64,000 bases of DNA. Source: Sepiola atlantica (taxonomy: Eukaryota > Mollusca > Cephalopoda > Sepiida > Sepiolidae). Shown here one piece after another: positions 1 through 11,060 of this stretch. The stretch is taken from NCBI GenBank assembly GCA_963556195.1, contig OY744532.1, forward strand, positions 101,992,083 through 102,056,082. Direction: 5' to 3'. The notes under the pieces are model-generated. The model was not told the origin of the DNA. It did not search any database and was given only the letters and a program-made list of their open reading frames with translations. How positions within the stretch are numbered: position 1 is the stretch's first letter; every line of letters starts with the position of its first letter. Both the position numbers and the translations under genes were made by a program.

Positions 1-1569
1 ATTTGAAGCATATGCGTCCCTTAACGCTGACTTGTTTGAATGAAGGTTATTAATAGTTATATTAAGAAAGCATTCCAGTTGGCTTTGACTTTCAGTATAG
101 AATACCACCAAATTTTAAGAGACGCGCCCAACCGAGTGCTGTGCTCATTCATGGCGATAACGGAAGAACATATGTCGTCGGTGGCTACCAGAAAATATTT
201 TTAATTAAGTTGATTAACATAAGTGACTTTTTGGAATTTAATTATTACATAGGATCATCTTCATGGCGCAGTTTTCCCTTGTAACACTTGTCGATATGCA
301 AATCAAAGGTCTTGATTTCAAACAAAATTTCAAACATAATTGTGGGTTGCATTTCTCTATGTTTGTATACAATTTGATGCTACCCCAATTCTGTTCGTAT
401 AGGTATACATCATTTACTGACTGCCATTATGGATTGTTTTTAATTTTGTTGCATTCTATTATCTTTTACAATTTTTGTTTATATGTGTGTTTCAATTGTA
501 CGATAAGAACCATCGGAATATCTTGTCCATATTGCGTAGAATTCGCATAATAATATGTGGATTTTGGCTTCCCTCTATCCCCTCGTAGACATAAGGCGAT
601 ATGTTGTATGGTCTTATATTATTTCGGCTTCCTCTTTGTCTGTGGCTGTTATAGATCACGTCATATCCCAAAGGGTGACGAGTGGTCTTGAAGCTTAAAT
701 CAAATCAGTGAGAGATTCTTTCTCCTAAATGAACCATACTTTTGGTGCAAAACAGATTTCCGGCAAGGGAGAATGAGAGTATCCTATATATTTCAATCTA
801 CTAGCCTATATTAAATGCACGCACAAGCATAATCTTACAGGAGTTACTGTCTGATTTTACTTATACCATTCTTTATGTTCATAACGCAATTCTCCATCTG
901 ATTATGTTTTCTGATTTCGGTTTTCGCATCTGGTGGAATGTTAGACCACTAATGCTTTGAGGCAGCCTCCTTCCTTGAAAATCCGCAGTACAACCAAAGA
1001 AAAACTCATCCTGATTCAGAATTTCAGAGATGAAGGTACTTTGTATCATTTTAGCTTATTCGGAGTACTGCTCTAATCTTGGACATTATTATCACTTTTT
1101 TACTATAGATACTGTCCCGTGAGTTAGATGATTGTATAATCCAGGAGGCGATTCAATAGATGATATGCTGAAAGCCACCTATGACAATGCGGCCTTAAAG
1201 GATTAGCAAAGAAGGTATTCAAGCAATTGTATACGCACAAGGTTGGGAATATATGCAGCAGCTTCTTGGTTGAGATAATTATCTCACTCATAGGCAAGTT
1301 TCCACCGTAAATGTGTAAAAATAACATCACAGGTGAGAAAAGTAGTCTTAATAATTCAAATAGATTTTTATAAATCATGCGTTAATCAAAACTAGCTAAC
1401 TTGCCCACCATAGATTACATGTATTTGCACCTGCGTGAATCTGGCCCAAAATAGGAATAATTTTACTCCTCATTATAAATAATACATTTTCTCTAATGTA
1501 TTCAAATCAACGTTTCAAGTTCGGTCGTCTAGCTTATTTTAAAACACCAATAACTTGTGAATGTAAAGG
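1..1569. other. AT-rich sequence without a recognised gene
   Basis: I see no coding region with family resemblance. The open frames here are short (95 codons or fewer) and have no motif. No terminal repeats or tRNA-like boxes stood out. Confidence 0.4.
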
Positions 1570-1618
1570 ACAATATTCTTAACGTTGCGTTTTGGATTGT
1601 GCACGGAGACAAACAAAA
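1570..1618 (+). repeat. dispersed repeat, inverted partner at 4285-4333
   Basis: About 48 bp around the core TTCTTAACGTTGCGTTTTG recur in inverted orientation at 4285-4333 with only a few differences, including the shared stretch GTGCACGGAGACAAACAA. The pair could be the ends of a 2.76-kb element or two copies of a short interspersed repeat. Confidence 0.55.
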
Positions 1619-1664
1619 ATAGTTTCTAAACTCATAGGTTCTACAATGTCTTATAAACTATAAT

Positions 1665-1835
1665 CATTGTCACATTGCCGCAGTCTTACATTCATGTGCT
1701 TGTTTTACAAGTACTTCCACGGAATGTGCTGCGATAGATTTACTAACTTTGTAACTCCATAACGAAAATACCCGACTATTAGCAAATCCCACCTATTCAC
1801 TGTACCAATCTATAGACGATGGACGATCTTCTACT
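1665..1835 (+). pseudogene. jockey-like LINE fragment, 3' end of reverse transcriptase ORF
   Basis: A conceptual translation containing FMCLFYKYFHGMCCDRF followed by a broken frame matches the C-terminal part of the LINE protein at 45186-46819, which reads FLCLFYNYLNGLCFDEL at the same place. The segment is short, has an in-frame stop soon after and carries no catalytic motif. It is a decayed scrap of the same LINE family found at 10.0, 45.2 and 63.1 kb. Confidence 0.5.
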
Positions 1836-2382
1836 CTGATACCTTAACTTGTGAGAAAGCTTACAGTTATAATTCCCTCCGTGTTCTTTTCTCTCCGATT
1901 TTACAAACATGCAAACATTGAAATATATTACGAACATACATTTTCCTGCCCAATTCCGCACTCAGGTTGTTTACTATATATCTGCCCCCTAATTAAAAAG
2001 GAACCCCTTAAATGTCAGTGGCAATATGACTTGTTTGAGATAAACAGTACTGTTTAACAATTGTGCTGCCTTCCTACCACTATATATACAAATCAATCAT
2101 ATTTTAACAACGTATCATTATTTTAATATTGATCTTTCGGATAAACAGAGGAATGGACTCTTGTGTTTTTGCCAGTTGAGGTTGTTTTTATTTTCATAAA
2201 TATAAATCGACCCTACGGCAATAAAATTCGATTTAGTCACGCATTTTAGTTTGGTGCTTTCTGTAAACATATTTGTAGTAATTTAGTTAGTTTCAATCTT
2301 AAGTCTCTTCGTTGCACTCGATTCATTCTTGTCAGAGGATGTCTCACATTACTCATTAGAAAAATGTTGTAAAAATGAAATT
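1836..2382. other. no feature recognised
   Basis: AT-rich sequence. A short open frame at 1851-2057 has no recognisable motif, and I see no repeat structure. Confidence 0.35.
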
Positions 2383-2383
2383 G

Positions 2384-2432
<49 letters not shown>

Positions 2433-2467
2433 AACAGATATATATATATATATAAATATATATATAA

Positions 2468-2500
<33 letters not shown>

Positions 2501-2696
2501 CATATATATATAAATATATACATGAATATATATATAAATATAAATATATATACCCACATATATATATAAATGTATATATAAATATATATATATATATATA
2601 TAAATATATATATAAATATATAAATATATATATAAATATATAAATATATATATGAATATATATAGTACACCTATTGTATTATAAATATATATACAT

Positions 2697-2752
<56 letters not shown>
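2383..2752. repeat. compound (TA)n microsatellite with ATAAATAT and ATACAT variants
   Basis: About 370 bp of nearly pure TA dinucleotide, interrupted regularly by single substitutions that give TATAAATATATA and TATACATATA blocks. Reading frames through it encode long Tyr-Ile runs and are artefacts. The interruptions recur at short spacing, so the array probably grew by slippage of an already interrupted unit. Confidence 0.95.
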
Positions 2753-2755
<3 letters not shown>

Positions 2756-3187
2756 GTATGGGAAATGAAAAAGGAAAAACAAAAAGATGTTTTCTTTATG
2801 TATTCATCAATGTTTCGTTTTCAATTGTAAGACTTCCTCAGGATGATCACTTTAAGAAAAATGTCATGCAAGTACATAGAAATATTTACTTGACATAATG
2901 GGTTGATGAGAAGAAGTAGTAGCCACTACTGGGGGCGCAGGACCGAGGTCCTGGCTGAGAGAAGTCTGGGGCAGAGAGTGAAATGAATGTTGATGACTGT
3001 GAGTGAAAAAAGGGAGGTGTGGGCGTGTTAGTGAATTTGTCTTAGGGTGGGAGAGAGAGGAGGGGTTGCTTAGGTATTTGTCGTGGTGAGGTGTAGCATG
3101 GATTTTGCAACACACTTAACAAACTAGGCATTCCAACAGTAGAAACCACATCACAAACCATAAAACAAACATTAAACACAGCAAGAC
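2753..3187. other. repeat-like sequence without a recognised gene
   Basis: A stretch of mixed composition follows the TA array. It includes a purine-rich segment at 2945-3075. No coding motif was found. Confidence 0.3.
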
Positions 3188-3350
3188 ATTTGCAAAAAAA
3201 AATACATCCCATGCCGGCTTATATACTGTCCCATGCAATAACTGTCATCAAATTCACATGGGGCAAACGCAACGTGAATTGAATAAAAGATTGAGCGAAC
3301 ACAAAAAGGACATAAAAACAATAACTCTCGCAGAGTTATACTTAATCGGC
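3188..3350 (+). pseudogene. GIY-YIG endonuclease fragment of a Penelope-like retroelement
   Basis: Translation gives GLYTVPCNNCHQIHMGQTQR, followed by a leucine- and lysine-rich helix containing RLSEHKKDIK. This matches the core of the GIY-YIG nuclease fold found at the C-terminus of Penelope-like elements: G-x-Y, a C-x2-C pair, the (Y/H)xGQT motif and an R..EH helix. The reverse transcriptase upstream is missing and a stop follows at about 3350. It is an isolated remnant on the same strand as the Penelope-like remnant at 5.1-6.0 kb but is not continuous with it. Confidence 0.6.
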
Positions 3351-3547
3351 ATCTAATAACCGCAATCCTCGGTATTCTATTTTCTACTATTTACCGAGTC
3401 ATTGGCGAATTTCTTCAACGTGGGTAAGTAATCAATAGTATCATGCTTAGGCCCATCAGGACATAAGAGTGTTCTTTTTTTACTTCTTTCATATCTGAAT
3501 ATATAGCCGCCGAAATAAGTGTTAAAATTAACACTGTCTATCTGCCT

Positions 3548-3692
3548 ATTCAGCGGTGGTCGTGTGGTTCTGGATGTGGGGATTTGAGTTGTAAAATACT
3601 CGAAGCCCGGGTTTCGGATCGCGTGACCAATAGTGAATAGTTATATCTCTATGCTGACCAGTCCCGATTGAAAAGGACGAAACTTAGAGTAC
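3548..3692 (+). mobile_element. tRNA-derived SINE-like element (family B)
   Basis: The block begins with a tRNA-like A-box region (GGTCGTGTGGTTCTGGATG) and carries a B-box-like GGGTTTCGGATCGC about 50 bp downstream, the spacing expected of a Pol III promoter in a tRNA-derived SINE. The same layout, with GGGATTTGAGTT between the boxes, recurs reversed at 41765-41925. A TA array follows at 3719. Confidence 0.55.
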
Positions 3693-3718
3693 ATAGATAA
3701 TAAACAAAACAAATATTA

Positions 3719-3810
3719 TATATATATATATATATATATAGCTTACTTGCAATAACTATATATACGTATATGTGTATATATATATACATGTACTTTTTGC
3801 AAGTAAGCTA
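3719..3810. repeat. small foldback around TA-rich core
   Basis: TAGCTTACTTGCAA (3739-3752) and its exact reverse complement TTGCAAGTAAGCTA (3797-3810) flank a TA/GT-rich spacer of 44 bp, and a (TA)n tract lies just left. It may be a short foldback element or one produced by slippage. Confidence 0.55.
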
Positions 3811-4284
3811 CCGAGACGATCAAAGTTATTCGACTGAAAACTCTTATGCTGGTCCAAGGTGTGTAGATGTTCAGATAATCGGTGCACATTATGTCTAAGG
3901 TAGAAACTACAAGAATATTTCATTTTAAAGATAAATCATACAAGTGAAATTGCTATAAATGTTTTATATACAATTAACTTTACATTTGGATTCCTACGAA
4001 TAACGTTTCTATGATCATTTGTTTTTGGTAAACATAAGTTGAGGTACAGATAGAAAATGTGCAAGTGCACTAGATATAGAAGGTGTAGAAGTATTACTGT
4101 TATTTAGCAAGTTAGCGGTGGAGGGTATTCCTTACATCTTTATGCATACAATCGTCATTGAGTAGGCATTGATAACAATAAGAAAATCAAATCTGCCCCG
4201 ACACCTAATCCCTATTTAGCCCCTATTAATAATTGAAACTTCCTAAGATGTCGGCATTGCATATGTCATATTCTTTGTTTGCTT

Positions 4285-4333
4285 TCTTGTTTGTCTCCGT
4301 GCACAATGCAAAACGCAACGTTAAGAATATTGT
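4285..4333 (-). repeat. inverted partner of the repeat at 1570-1618
   Basis: Reverse complement of the 1570-1618 repeat with a few mismatches. See that entry. Confidence 0.55.
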
Positions 4334-4440
4334 TATTTTTCATTCATAAATGCTAAACCCTCTTATCAAACAACACCTTTCAAAATAAAGTGCATATCTT
4401 ACTGACTTATTGTTTGAAAACTTTTTCGATATCAGTCATC

Positions 4441-4705
4441 ACTACATATCAATCATCATCTAAAAAATTCAGAAATATCTACCTTCTCGACAAGACGAAC
4501 CTGAAAAGGTAGGAGGTTAGGAATCAGTCTGAAAATATCATCCAAGATAAGTCGATTAGTCTGAATAATCCAAATGATACATATATATATAACATGTATT
4601 ATTTGGATTGTTCGAACTACCGTTCTCATCTTGGGTGTTATTTTCACAATATTTCGGCCGATGTAACCTCCGACCTTTTTCAGGTGTATATTGAAAATGT
4701 CTTTT
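4441..4705. repeat. interspersed repeat family C, two copies tail to tail
   Basis: A plus-strand copy (about 4441-4590) and a minus-strand copy (about 4598-4705) meet at a short TA spacer and form an imperfect palindrome with arms of about 90 bp. The family core reads GGTCGGAGGTTACATCGGCC, then a GAAA..GTT..GAAAATAACA(C)CCAAGATGAGAA segment and GTAGTTCGAA. Other copies lie at 19255-19470 (also an inverted pair), 39191-39430, 43555-43600 and 44165-44290. I see no coding capacity and cannot name the family. Confidence 0.6.
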
Positions 4706-5099
4706 ATTAGTAAATGGTGGAAATAATGTTTTGATTCTCTTTTCCAACAAACCAATGTCGTTAGAATTCAAAATGTGTGATGTCTTCATGAAACGGAAAG
4801 AGCGTGGAGTTGTTTTCATTACAGACCCCAACATTGGAAAAGTTTAAAGCGAAGTATATAACACTCAAAGTCCACCATTCACAAATAAGAGCTGCTGTCA
4901 ACAAAGGTAAGCACCAGCTAACTTCTTTTTAGGAATCAGTGCCAAATAAAAAATGTTCACTTCGCCACATCCATCAAGTGGATTCCATATTTCGACTTGA
5001 ACGCTCCAATTGAATAGGCAGCTTCAAATACACCCAAGGCTCAAGGAGATTAGGTAAGATGGAAGATAAAAGAAAAACCCAAGAAATCAATGTCTTAAA

Positions 5100-5960
5100 G
5101 GAAGAATTATTGGATTCAAGGCAATATGGAGTGATGAGATACTAATACTACCAGAAGGTCAAGCCAATTCTACAGTGTCAATTGGTAAAGAGGTATATTC
5201 TAAGTAATTAGCAGATCTTATAGAAATTGGTGGTTAATTAAACTTCCAAAGAATCCGACCTTGAAAAAATAGAGGAAGCTGTTACATATCGTCAGTTAGA
5301 AAAACAATTTGATACTGCCTGCAAAATAGAGACAGCTAGTTCAGCATAAGAGCACGTTACCACAGCCATACATACGGCCTACCGAAAACTGACAAATATC
5401 GTATTGTCAGCGACTGAGCTTCAACATGCCATCTATTGGGAAATTTACTGGTGCATATAACCACTCTACTCACAGGCAAGCCTAAACCGTATGTGAAGGT
5501 TTCCACCCATTTTTGATAAAACCAATAATGTTCTTATTCATTCCAACCATATGATGAGTCTAAACGTATAAAGTTTTAGCACGACGGTACTCACTTAGAA
5601 GATTCTGTCTATGGCACGGGATGAGTCAGCTTCAGAAACCTTCCTTGAGGAACGTATCTGTATCGCAATAAATAATTAGATGAAGATATTGCTTTCTGTT
5701 TATAAACAACCTCTTTCGAGGTAAAATCTAGCACATATCGGGATGAAGAATGTCTGGCTACACGATTACCATTGTTCTCCGTACTGGCTAATGTATACAT
5801 GGGATGCTTCGAAGAAATAGCATTAGGATCCACATCACTAAAGCCATCAATGTGGTTGTGATATGTTAAGGACACGTTTATACTCTGGCCTCATCAGTAT
5901 GGTGTTATATTAGTGAGGTTAGAAGATATCGGAAAGCTGTAATAAGTTTTCTTATGGTTG
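5100..5960 (+). pseudogene. decayed Penelope-like reverse transcriptase
   Basis: Successive frame fragments match reverse-transcriptase blocks of Penelope-like retroelements. ILILPEGQANSTVSIGKEVY (5138-5199) resembles the usual LPADKG..T.V block. YGLPKTDKYRIVSD (about 5375-5418) is the YGLPK..K block, and TGKPKPYVKVSTHF (about 5473-5516) corresponds to the next block. LPLFSVLANVYMGCFEE corresponds to the GSPLSPVLANLYM block. The catalytic Y-V-D-D box appears as YVKD at 5862-5873. There are several frameshifts and stops, and the first aspartate of the active pair is lysine, so the copy is dead. No GIY-YIG domain follows directly. Confidence 0.6.
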
Positions 5961-7262
5961 CCCACATATGAAGGGCAAATGGTAACCATTTACCCTTACA
6001 TGGCAGCAAGAAACAATTACAGACAGATAAGAATAGTGGTGAATAAAAAAACAGCGAATATGGTAGGCGACAATGACCTCCTAAGTAGACCTATTATGGC
6101 ATTTAATACAATATAAGTAGATTAGAACACCATTAGAAAGATTAATATATACACATGTATAAAACAAATAAATAAATATAGACATTCATATATTTCGTTT
6201 TGAAATGTCCCGTATGAGACGCTTTCTTTACTTTCCTTCCTATTTCTGTATTTCACTTCATCAATTTAGACTATAGAATTTAAAACAATATGGAAGACGA
6301 TCGACTATGAAGAGTATAATAGTGCACCATTAGAAAAAATAAAACATATATATTTAATTTTGAACATTTTATGATATTTTTTTTTCTTTAATTTTTTAAA
6401 TTTAACTTCACCGATATAGACGTTATTGCATATGGATATAAATATCAGTGCGAACGCTGGCGAAGCATAATTGTTACTTTATTTTTATACAAAAAGTGTA
6501 CACTCGTTAAATAAGAATTACGATTATATGATTTTTTAATACACTTTGTCTAGAAAAATGTTTAATCTTGTGAGATACCTTTTCTTATAAAAAATGTAAT
6601 AGAATAGAATAAATTAAATTGTTCTAGTTAATATTTAAGGCTGTCTGGCGGCATAGTAGATCACACGATACTATTGTGAAAAGCCTAAATACACAATTCA
6701 TATCACCGTCTGATTCTTTCTATAACCTTATTCCTTTTCTCGTAGTATAAGGTTTTATTTTCAATTTCATTCCGAGACAGAGAAACACACAGAGAAACAG
6801 ATTACATGAATAAAATATAAATGTTTTTTTTGAAACTGACTACAACTTTACCCGTATTTTTAGTGAATTGTTGTAAATCCCTTCTCAAATATATTAGGAC
6901 GTTTGTTTACGTAAGAGATTAGAGTCGATTTGAAACCAACATTCATAATTTTTTCACAATCTTCTGCAGACAATGTATTGTTATTTGCTTCGTTTTCTGT
7001 ATAGATATAGTTTTAAAAATGTGCATTTTGGTCAAATTGAAATAAAAGTGTATTTGAACAGAAGTTTTATTATACAATGGAAAATATCGTAGCATTTTTG
7101 AAACAGGAATCCTGTCAGCTGACAGGTCCTTGGTAAAGAATACGCTCTTACTGAACTGACGGATCAAAGGTGAACGATTCTGCCATTTGTTGTCAAATTA
7201 AGCTATCAGGAAATAAAGAAATGTAAAGACATTTCTGACCCATTACCCACCCACCCTTTCTT

Positions 7263-7304
<42 letters not shown>

Positions 7305-8035
7305 TGGCAAATATGCTCCCTCCGCTCGTATATTTTTTGCTAGGCTGAGAGGATGATATCATGGTTAACTAACTACATCAACTGACCCAAAGGAGATTAA
7401 GGTGCTGAATCAAGCCAAATAACTGTCGATTCATATAAGATTGAATTTACTTTTTCAAAATAACATAGTTTTACTGATAAAATGAAATTAAAAGCATGAT
7501 CACTGTAAATGTCATCTTATTATTAAAGATAAATATATGTTTGAAAGTTATCAAAATAGCCCTAAACCTATGCTAAGAATAGGTTTTTAAATAATAACGT
7601 TATTATTACAACACGGTTCGTAAACTGCAGAAGTATCAACATTTCTATAATAATTAATCAATCGAACAATGTTAATGAACGAATTAAATAGATTAAATAA
7701 ACTTGTTAAGGTTAAATAACATGCCTATTAAATAAACTGTAACACTGTTTGTTTATAGAATTTTTATTAACGAACGTTATGAAAACACGTTTTACTAATT
7801 TGACTATAAGAAAGCCAAACATGAAACTTTTTTTATAAGTGAGTCAATTAATTTAATTGCGACAATTATGGTTTACTTAAAAGATAATAATGGCGCCAAA
7901 GCAAGTAAAATGTATTTTTATTGTTTTATACAATATTTTGAATTGAGAGTAATTACTATTAAAACATAATTGACGATTATTTTCACTTTTTTCGTTGTCT
8001 CTTCGTGTGTGTACATTTTCAGCCTCGTACATTTT
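5961..8035. other. no gene; TA microsatellite at 7267-7303
   Basis: AT-rich non-coding sequence with one pure (TA)n tract at 7267-7303. Two similar blocks begin with CACCATTAGAAA at about 6129 and 6325 and may be an old duplication. I find no ORF with recognisable motifs. Confidence 0.35.
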
Positions 8036-9300
8036 CAGCTATGATTTTTAGTTTTAAAATTACATTGATTTCAGCGTCCTACAATATCTTTATTTACTTT
8101 TCTTAATGTTACACCGGCCGTTCTAACAGAAGAGAAACTACACCGGTTCTCACTATAAATAGTGCGAGTAGACACTTACCAGGGAGAAAAAGGACAGTAT
8201 TGTAACTGTCTAGCCGATTGTCAGTCAGTTTCCTTACCTTTGTACCTTTTATGTTAATACACTTGTTATCTTAACTCAACCTCGTCTTGGCTTCTTCTTT
8301 TTACTGTTGGAATACTTCACAAAACTTAATATTAAAATACCTCATTCTATATGATTATTCGATTTGTAGTTTTACAATTGCGTTGTTTTTAGCGTCATAC
8401 ATTATCTTTATCTATGTTAATATAAAGACACGGCATCCTATAAGATTTGTTTATTTACGAACAAAATCTTGGACGCTGAAACCAACGCAAATTAGAAGAA
8501 TTATATGTAAAAAAAAAAATATGATGGTTGGTGTAGCTTAATTTGAATTATACTTGATGAAAAGTGGGAGGTTTTATTTTTTATGTAAAAATGTTCATGA
8601 CATGCTCATATATATGTTAAAGTCTTGAACAGAGAAACACGACATGGAAAAAAAGAACCCTAGAATTTGATTTAAATGTTTAAAAATATAATTTTAAAAT
8701 TACTTGATTTCAGTGTCCTAACATAATATTTTAATTTTTCAATTTAAGTAGACGTCATTCTATACGATTTGTTTATTTTCGAATAGAATTTGAGACGCCA
8801 AAACACACGCAACTGGTGGGAATGTTTTTGATGTGCGATGGTAGCTGCAGATTCAGTTGAATGTTAATTGAAGAAAGCGTTGAGGTTTTTTTATGTCCAC
8901 ACATTAATAAGATATTTAAGAATATGTTAAGTTGTTAAACATAAAATAATAAGTTGAATAGAAAGAATTTGTGCGGGTGTGTTTTGTGTTATTCATGCAA
9001 ACTATATTCTCTATTGTCAAAGATAACTGCTTAAATAAATGCAAACTGATATTCTGTTATTCGTCGGGTTTGGGTTAGTAAGCTAGGGAGAATGTAATTG
9101 AATGTGAGATTGCGAAATTAAAATGAAAGAATACACTTACTTTTAGCGATGTCATTTAATACGATCTGTTGGTATTTGTCGTAATTTACTGATATTTGCA
9201 TATTAATATATATTTGTAATATTTAATGAATTGTATATTGCCGGGAGATAGTTAATGGTAGATTACAAGACGCAATGTTTTTTTTGTAAAGAGTTTTAAA
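8036..9300. repeat. old tandem repeat, unit about 320 bp, three to four diverged copies
   Basis: Blocks starting at about 8046, 8366 and 8688 share the order: TTTTAAAATTAC(A)TTGATTTCAG-like start, GCGTC(C/A)TAC.AT.TCTT, then (A)GACG.CAT.CTATA.GATTTGTTTATTT and GAC GC..AAAC..ACGCAA. A fourth partial copy around 9130-9180 retains GCGATGTCATTTAATACGAT. Identity between copies looks like 65-75 percent, so the array is old. It is not coding. Confidence 0.5.
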
Positions 9301-10039
9301 ATGTTTAATTGCTCCGCAATTATATTCCTCTCAAACCAGAATAGGTTTCTAATCAGTCAATCAGAACACAATAAAAAGTCGAACGTAAGTTTAAGGGAGC
9401 GATTCGTATTAAATTAGGGAAGTGGAAATGGACGAAAGATTAAATCTCGGAATGAGTAAATGAAAAAATGAGGGTTTTAGTATCCTATTAAGTAGATGTT
9501 CCAGTGATTGAAGAAGGTGTGGTAATAAGTATGCCTTTTAGTGAGAGAAAGTTAGGTAAATTGTAATGTAAGAAAAGTATACAATCAGATGAAAATGATT
9601 GTTCGTTTCAGGAAACACGTATCAGGTATTGGCGTGAAGTAATTATATGTAGTGCATGTGTTTTGTGATCTATAATAGTTCTACAGACAGGGGAAAAGGA
9701 TTATAGTTCATATAACAGATATTTTTTGTTCATGAATTGTATAACATGTTCCACAAAACAGCGATAAAACGTTATCTAAACAGATTAAAAATGAACATAT
9801 GTGTTCTCTTGCAATTAATTGAATCAGGTAAACAACTATATATCAGTGCGTTTGGTTGATTTAATGGATAAAGTAATTAAATGACTTTTTGATATTTGCG
9901 ACAAATTCTATTTTCTCAAGTGTTTATGACCATTGGAAAGAAGAACCTAATTTTGTCTAGTATTAAAAGAAAAGAATCATTTGTCACATGTGCTTAAAAA
10001 AGATAACAAAACATGTAATATCAGTAAGAAAATCATCCC
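9301..10039. other. non-coding; contains a dispersed repeat at 9787-9870
   Basis: No gene seen. The segment 9787-9870 resembles 12375-12460: both contain ACATATGTGTTCT (9787 copy) or GCATATGTGTTCT (12375 copy), then ATTGAATC.(G)GTAAACAA and GTTTGGTT. Confidence 0.35.
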
Positions 10040-11060
10040 TCTGGTGGATTCATGTTCGTTGAATGTTCCTCATGGAGTATTTTTGCCGCATATCGGTTGG
10101 TGCAACAATACACTAGCACCAATACACTGGTGCAACAATACACTAGCACCACCCATCTTGGTAAGGGTGCAACAAGGAGTCTCGAACCTAACAGTCGCTG
10201 CGCTATTTTTAAATATTGCATCTCTGTCACAGTATTGCATCTCTGTCACAGTATTGCATCTCTGTCACAATATTGCATTTCTGTCACAGTACTGCATTTC
10301 TATCACGGTATTGCATCTCTGACGCAATATTTCATATCTGTCACAGTATTGCATCTCTGTCACAATATTGCATTTCTCTCACAGCATTGCATCTCTGTCA
10401 CAGTATTGCATCTCTGTCACAATATTGCATTTCTGTCACAGCATTGCATCTCTGTCACAGTATTGCATCTCTGTCACAATATTGCATTTCTGTCACAATA
10501 TTGCATCTCTGTCACAGTATTGCATCTCTGTCACAATATTGCATCTCTGTCACAGTATTGCATCTCTGTCACAGTATTGCATTTCTGTCACAATATTGCA
10601 TCTCTGTCACAGTATTGCATCTCTGTCACAGTATTGCATTTCTGTCACAGTATTGCATCTCTGTCACAATATTGCATTTCTGTCACAATATTGCATCTCT
10701 GTCACAGTATTGCATCTCTGTCACAGTATTGCATTTCTGTCACAGTACTGCATTTCTATCACGGTATTGCATCTCTGTCACAATATTTCATCTCTGTCAT
10801 AGTATTGCATATCTGTGTTTGTGTTACAAGTTCTTCGACAGAATGTTCTTCGATGCACTTTCTACACTTGTAAACCCTCAACGAAAATACTTCCGGCAAA
10901 CCGAACTAGTAGCATAATCCAATCCCGACATTCTAGAGGTCTATTGATGCTTAATGTAAGGTCATATAAAAATGTAAAACAAATGCTATCAGCGTGGTCG
11001 AAGCAATCGTGCAGTAAACCCGGCAAAAGTTGTGCCTACACCACCGCCTAAGCTTTGGTA
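10040..11060 (+). pseudogene. jockey-like LINE C-terminal remnant split by a minisatellite
   Basis: Sequence on both sides of the 19-bp array matches the LINE at 45186-46819. The left flank, about 10050-10214, corresponds to its MEYCCHIWAGAP...LEKVQKRVANL region and here reads MEYFCRISVGAT and, in another frame, LVRVQQGVSNLTVAALFLN. The right flank, from 10817, reads CLCYKFFDRMFFDALSTLVN against CLFYNYLNGLCFDELATLVP. A second small duplication repeats GGTGCAACAATACACTAGCA at about 10101 and 10131. Frameshifts, stops and the expanded array make it non-functional. All long frames here are artefacts of the array. Confidence 0.65.
10215..10817 (+). repeat. 19-bp minisatellite, about 32 copies, inside the LINE remnant
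   Basis: The unit ATTGCATCTCTGTCACAGT repeats for about 603 bp with mainly C/T and G/A transitions (GCATCTC or GCATTTC; CACAGT or CACAAT). Because 19 is not a multiple of three, all three forward frames stay open and give the same 19-residue repeat; no protein is implied. A diverged cassette containing GTACTGCATTTCTATCACGG occurs at about 10289 and again 456 bp later, exactly 24 units away. The unit aligns with the LINE codons for HRRNVASL, seen intact in the copy near 63120. Confidence 0.9.

Noticed and set aside
2246..2782. Long Tyr/Ile-rich frames across the TA array, and similar ones at 31919, 40826, 56252 and 59541
   Set aside because: They are translations of (TA)n microsatellites and have no coding signal.
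10052..10917. Overlapping ORFs of 273, 233 and 144 codons
   Set aside because: A 19-bp unit without stop codons keeps all three frames open. The peptides are the same repeat in different phase.
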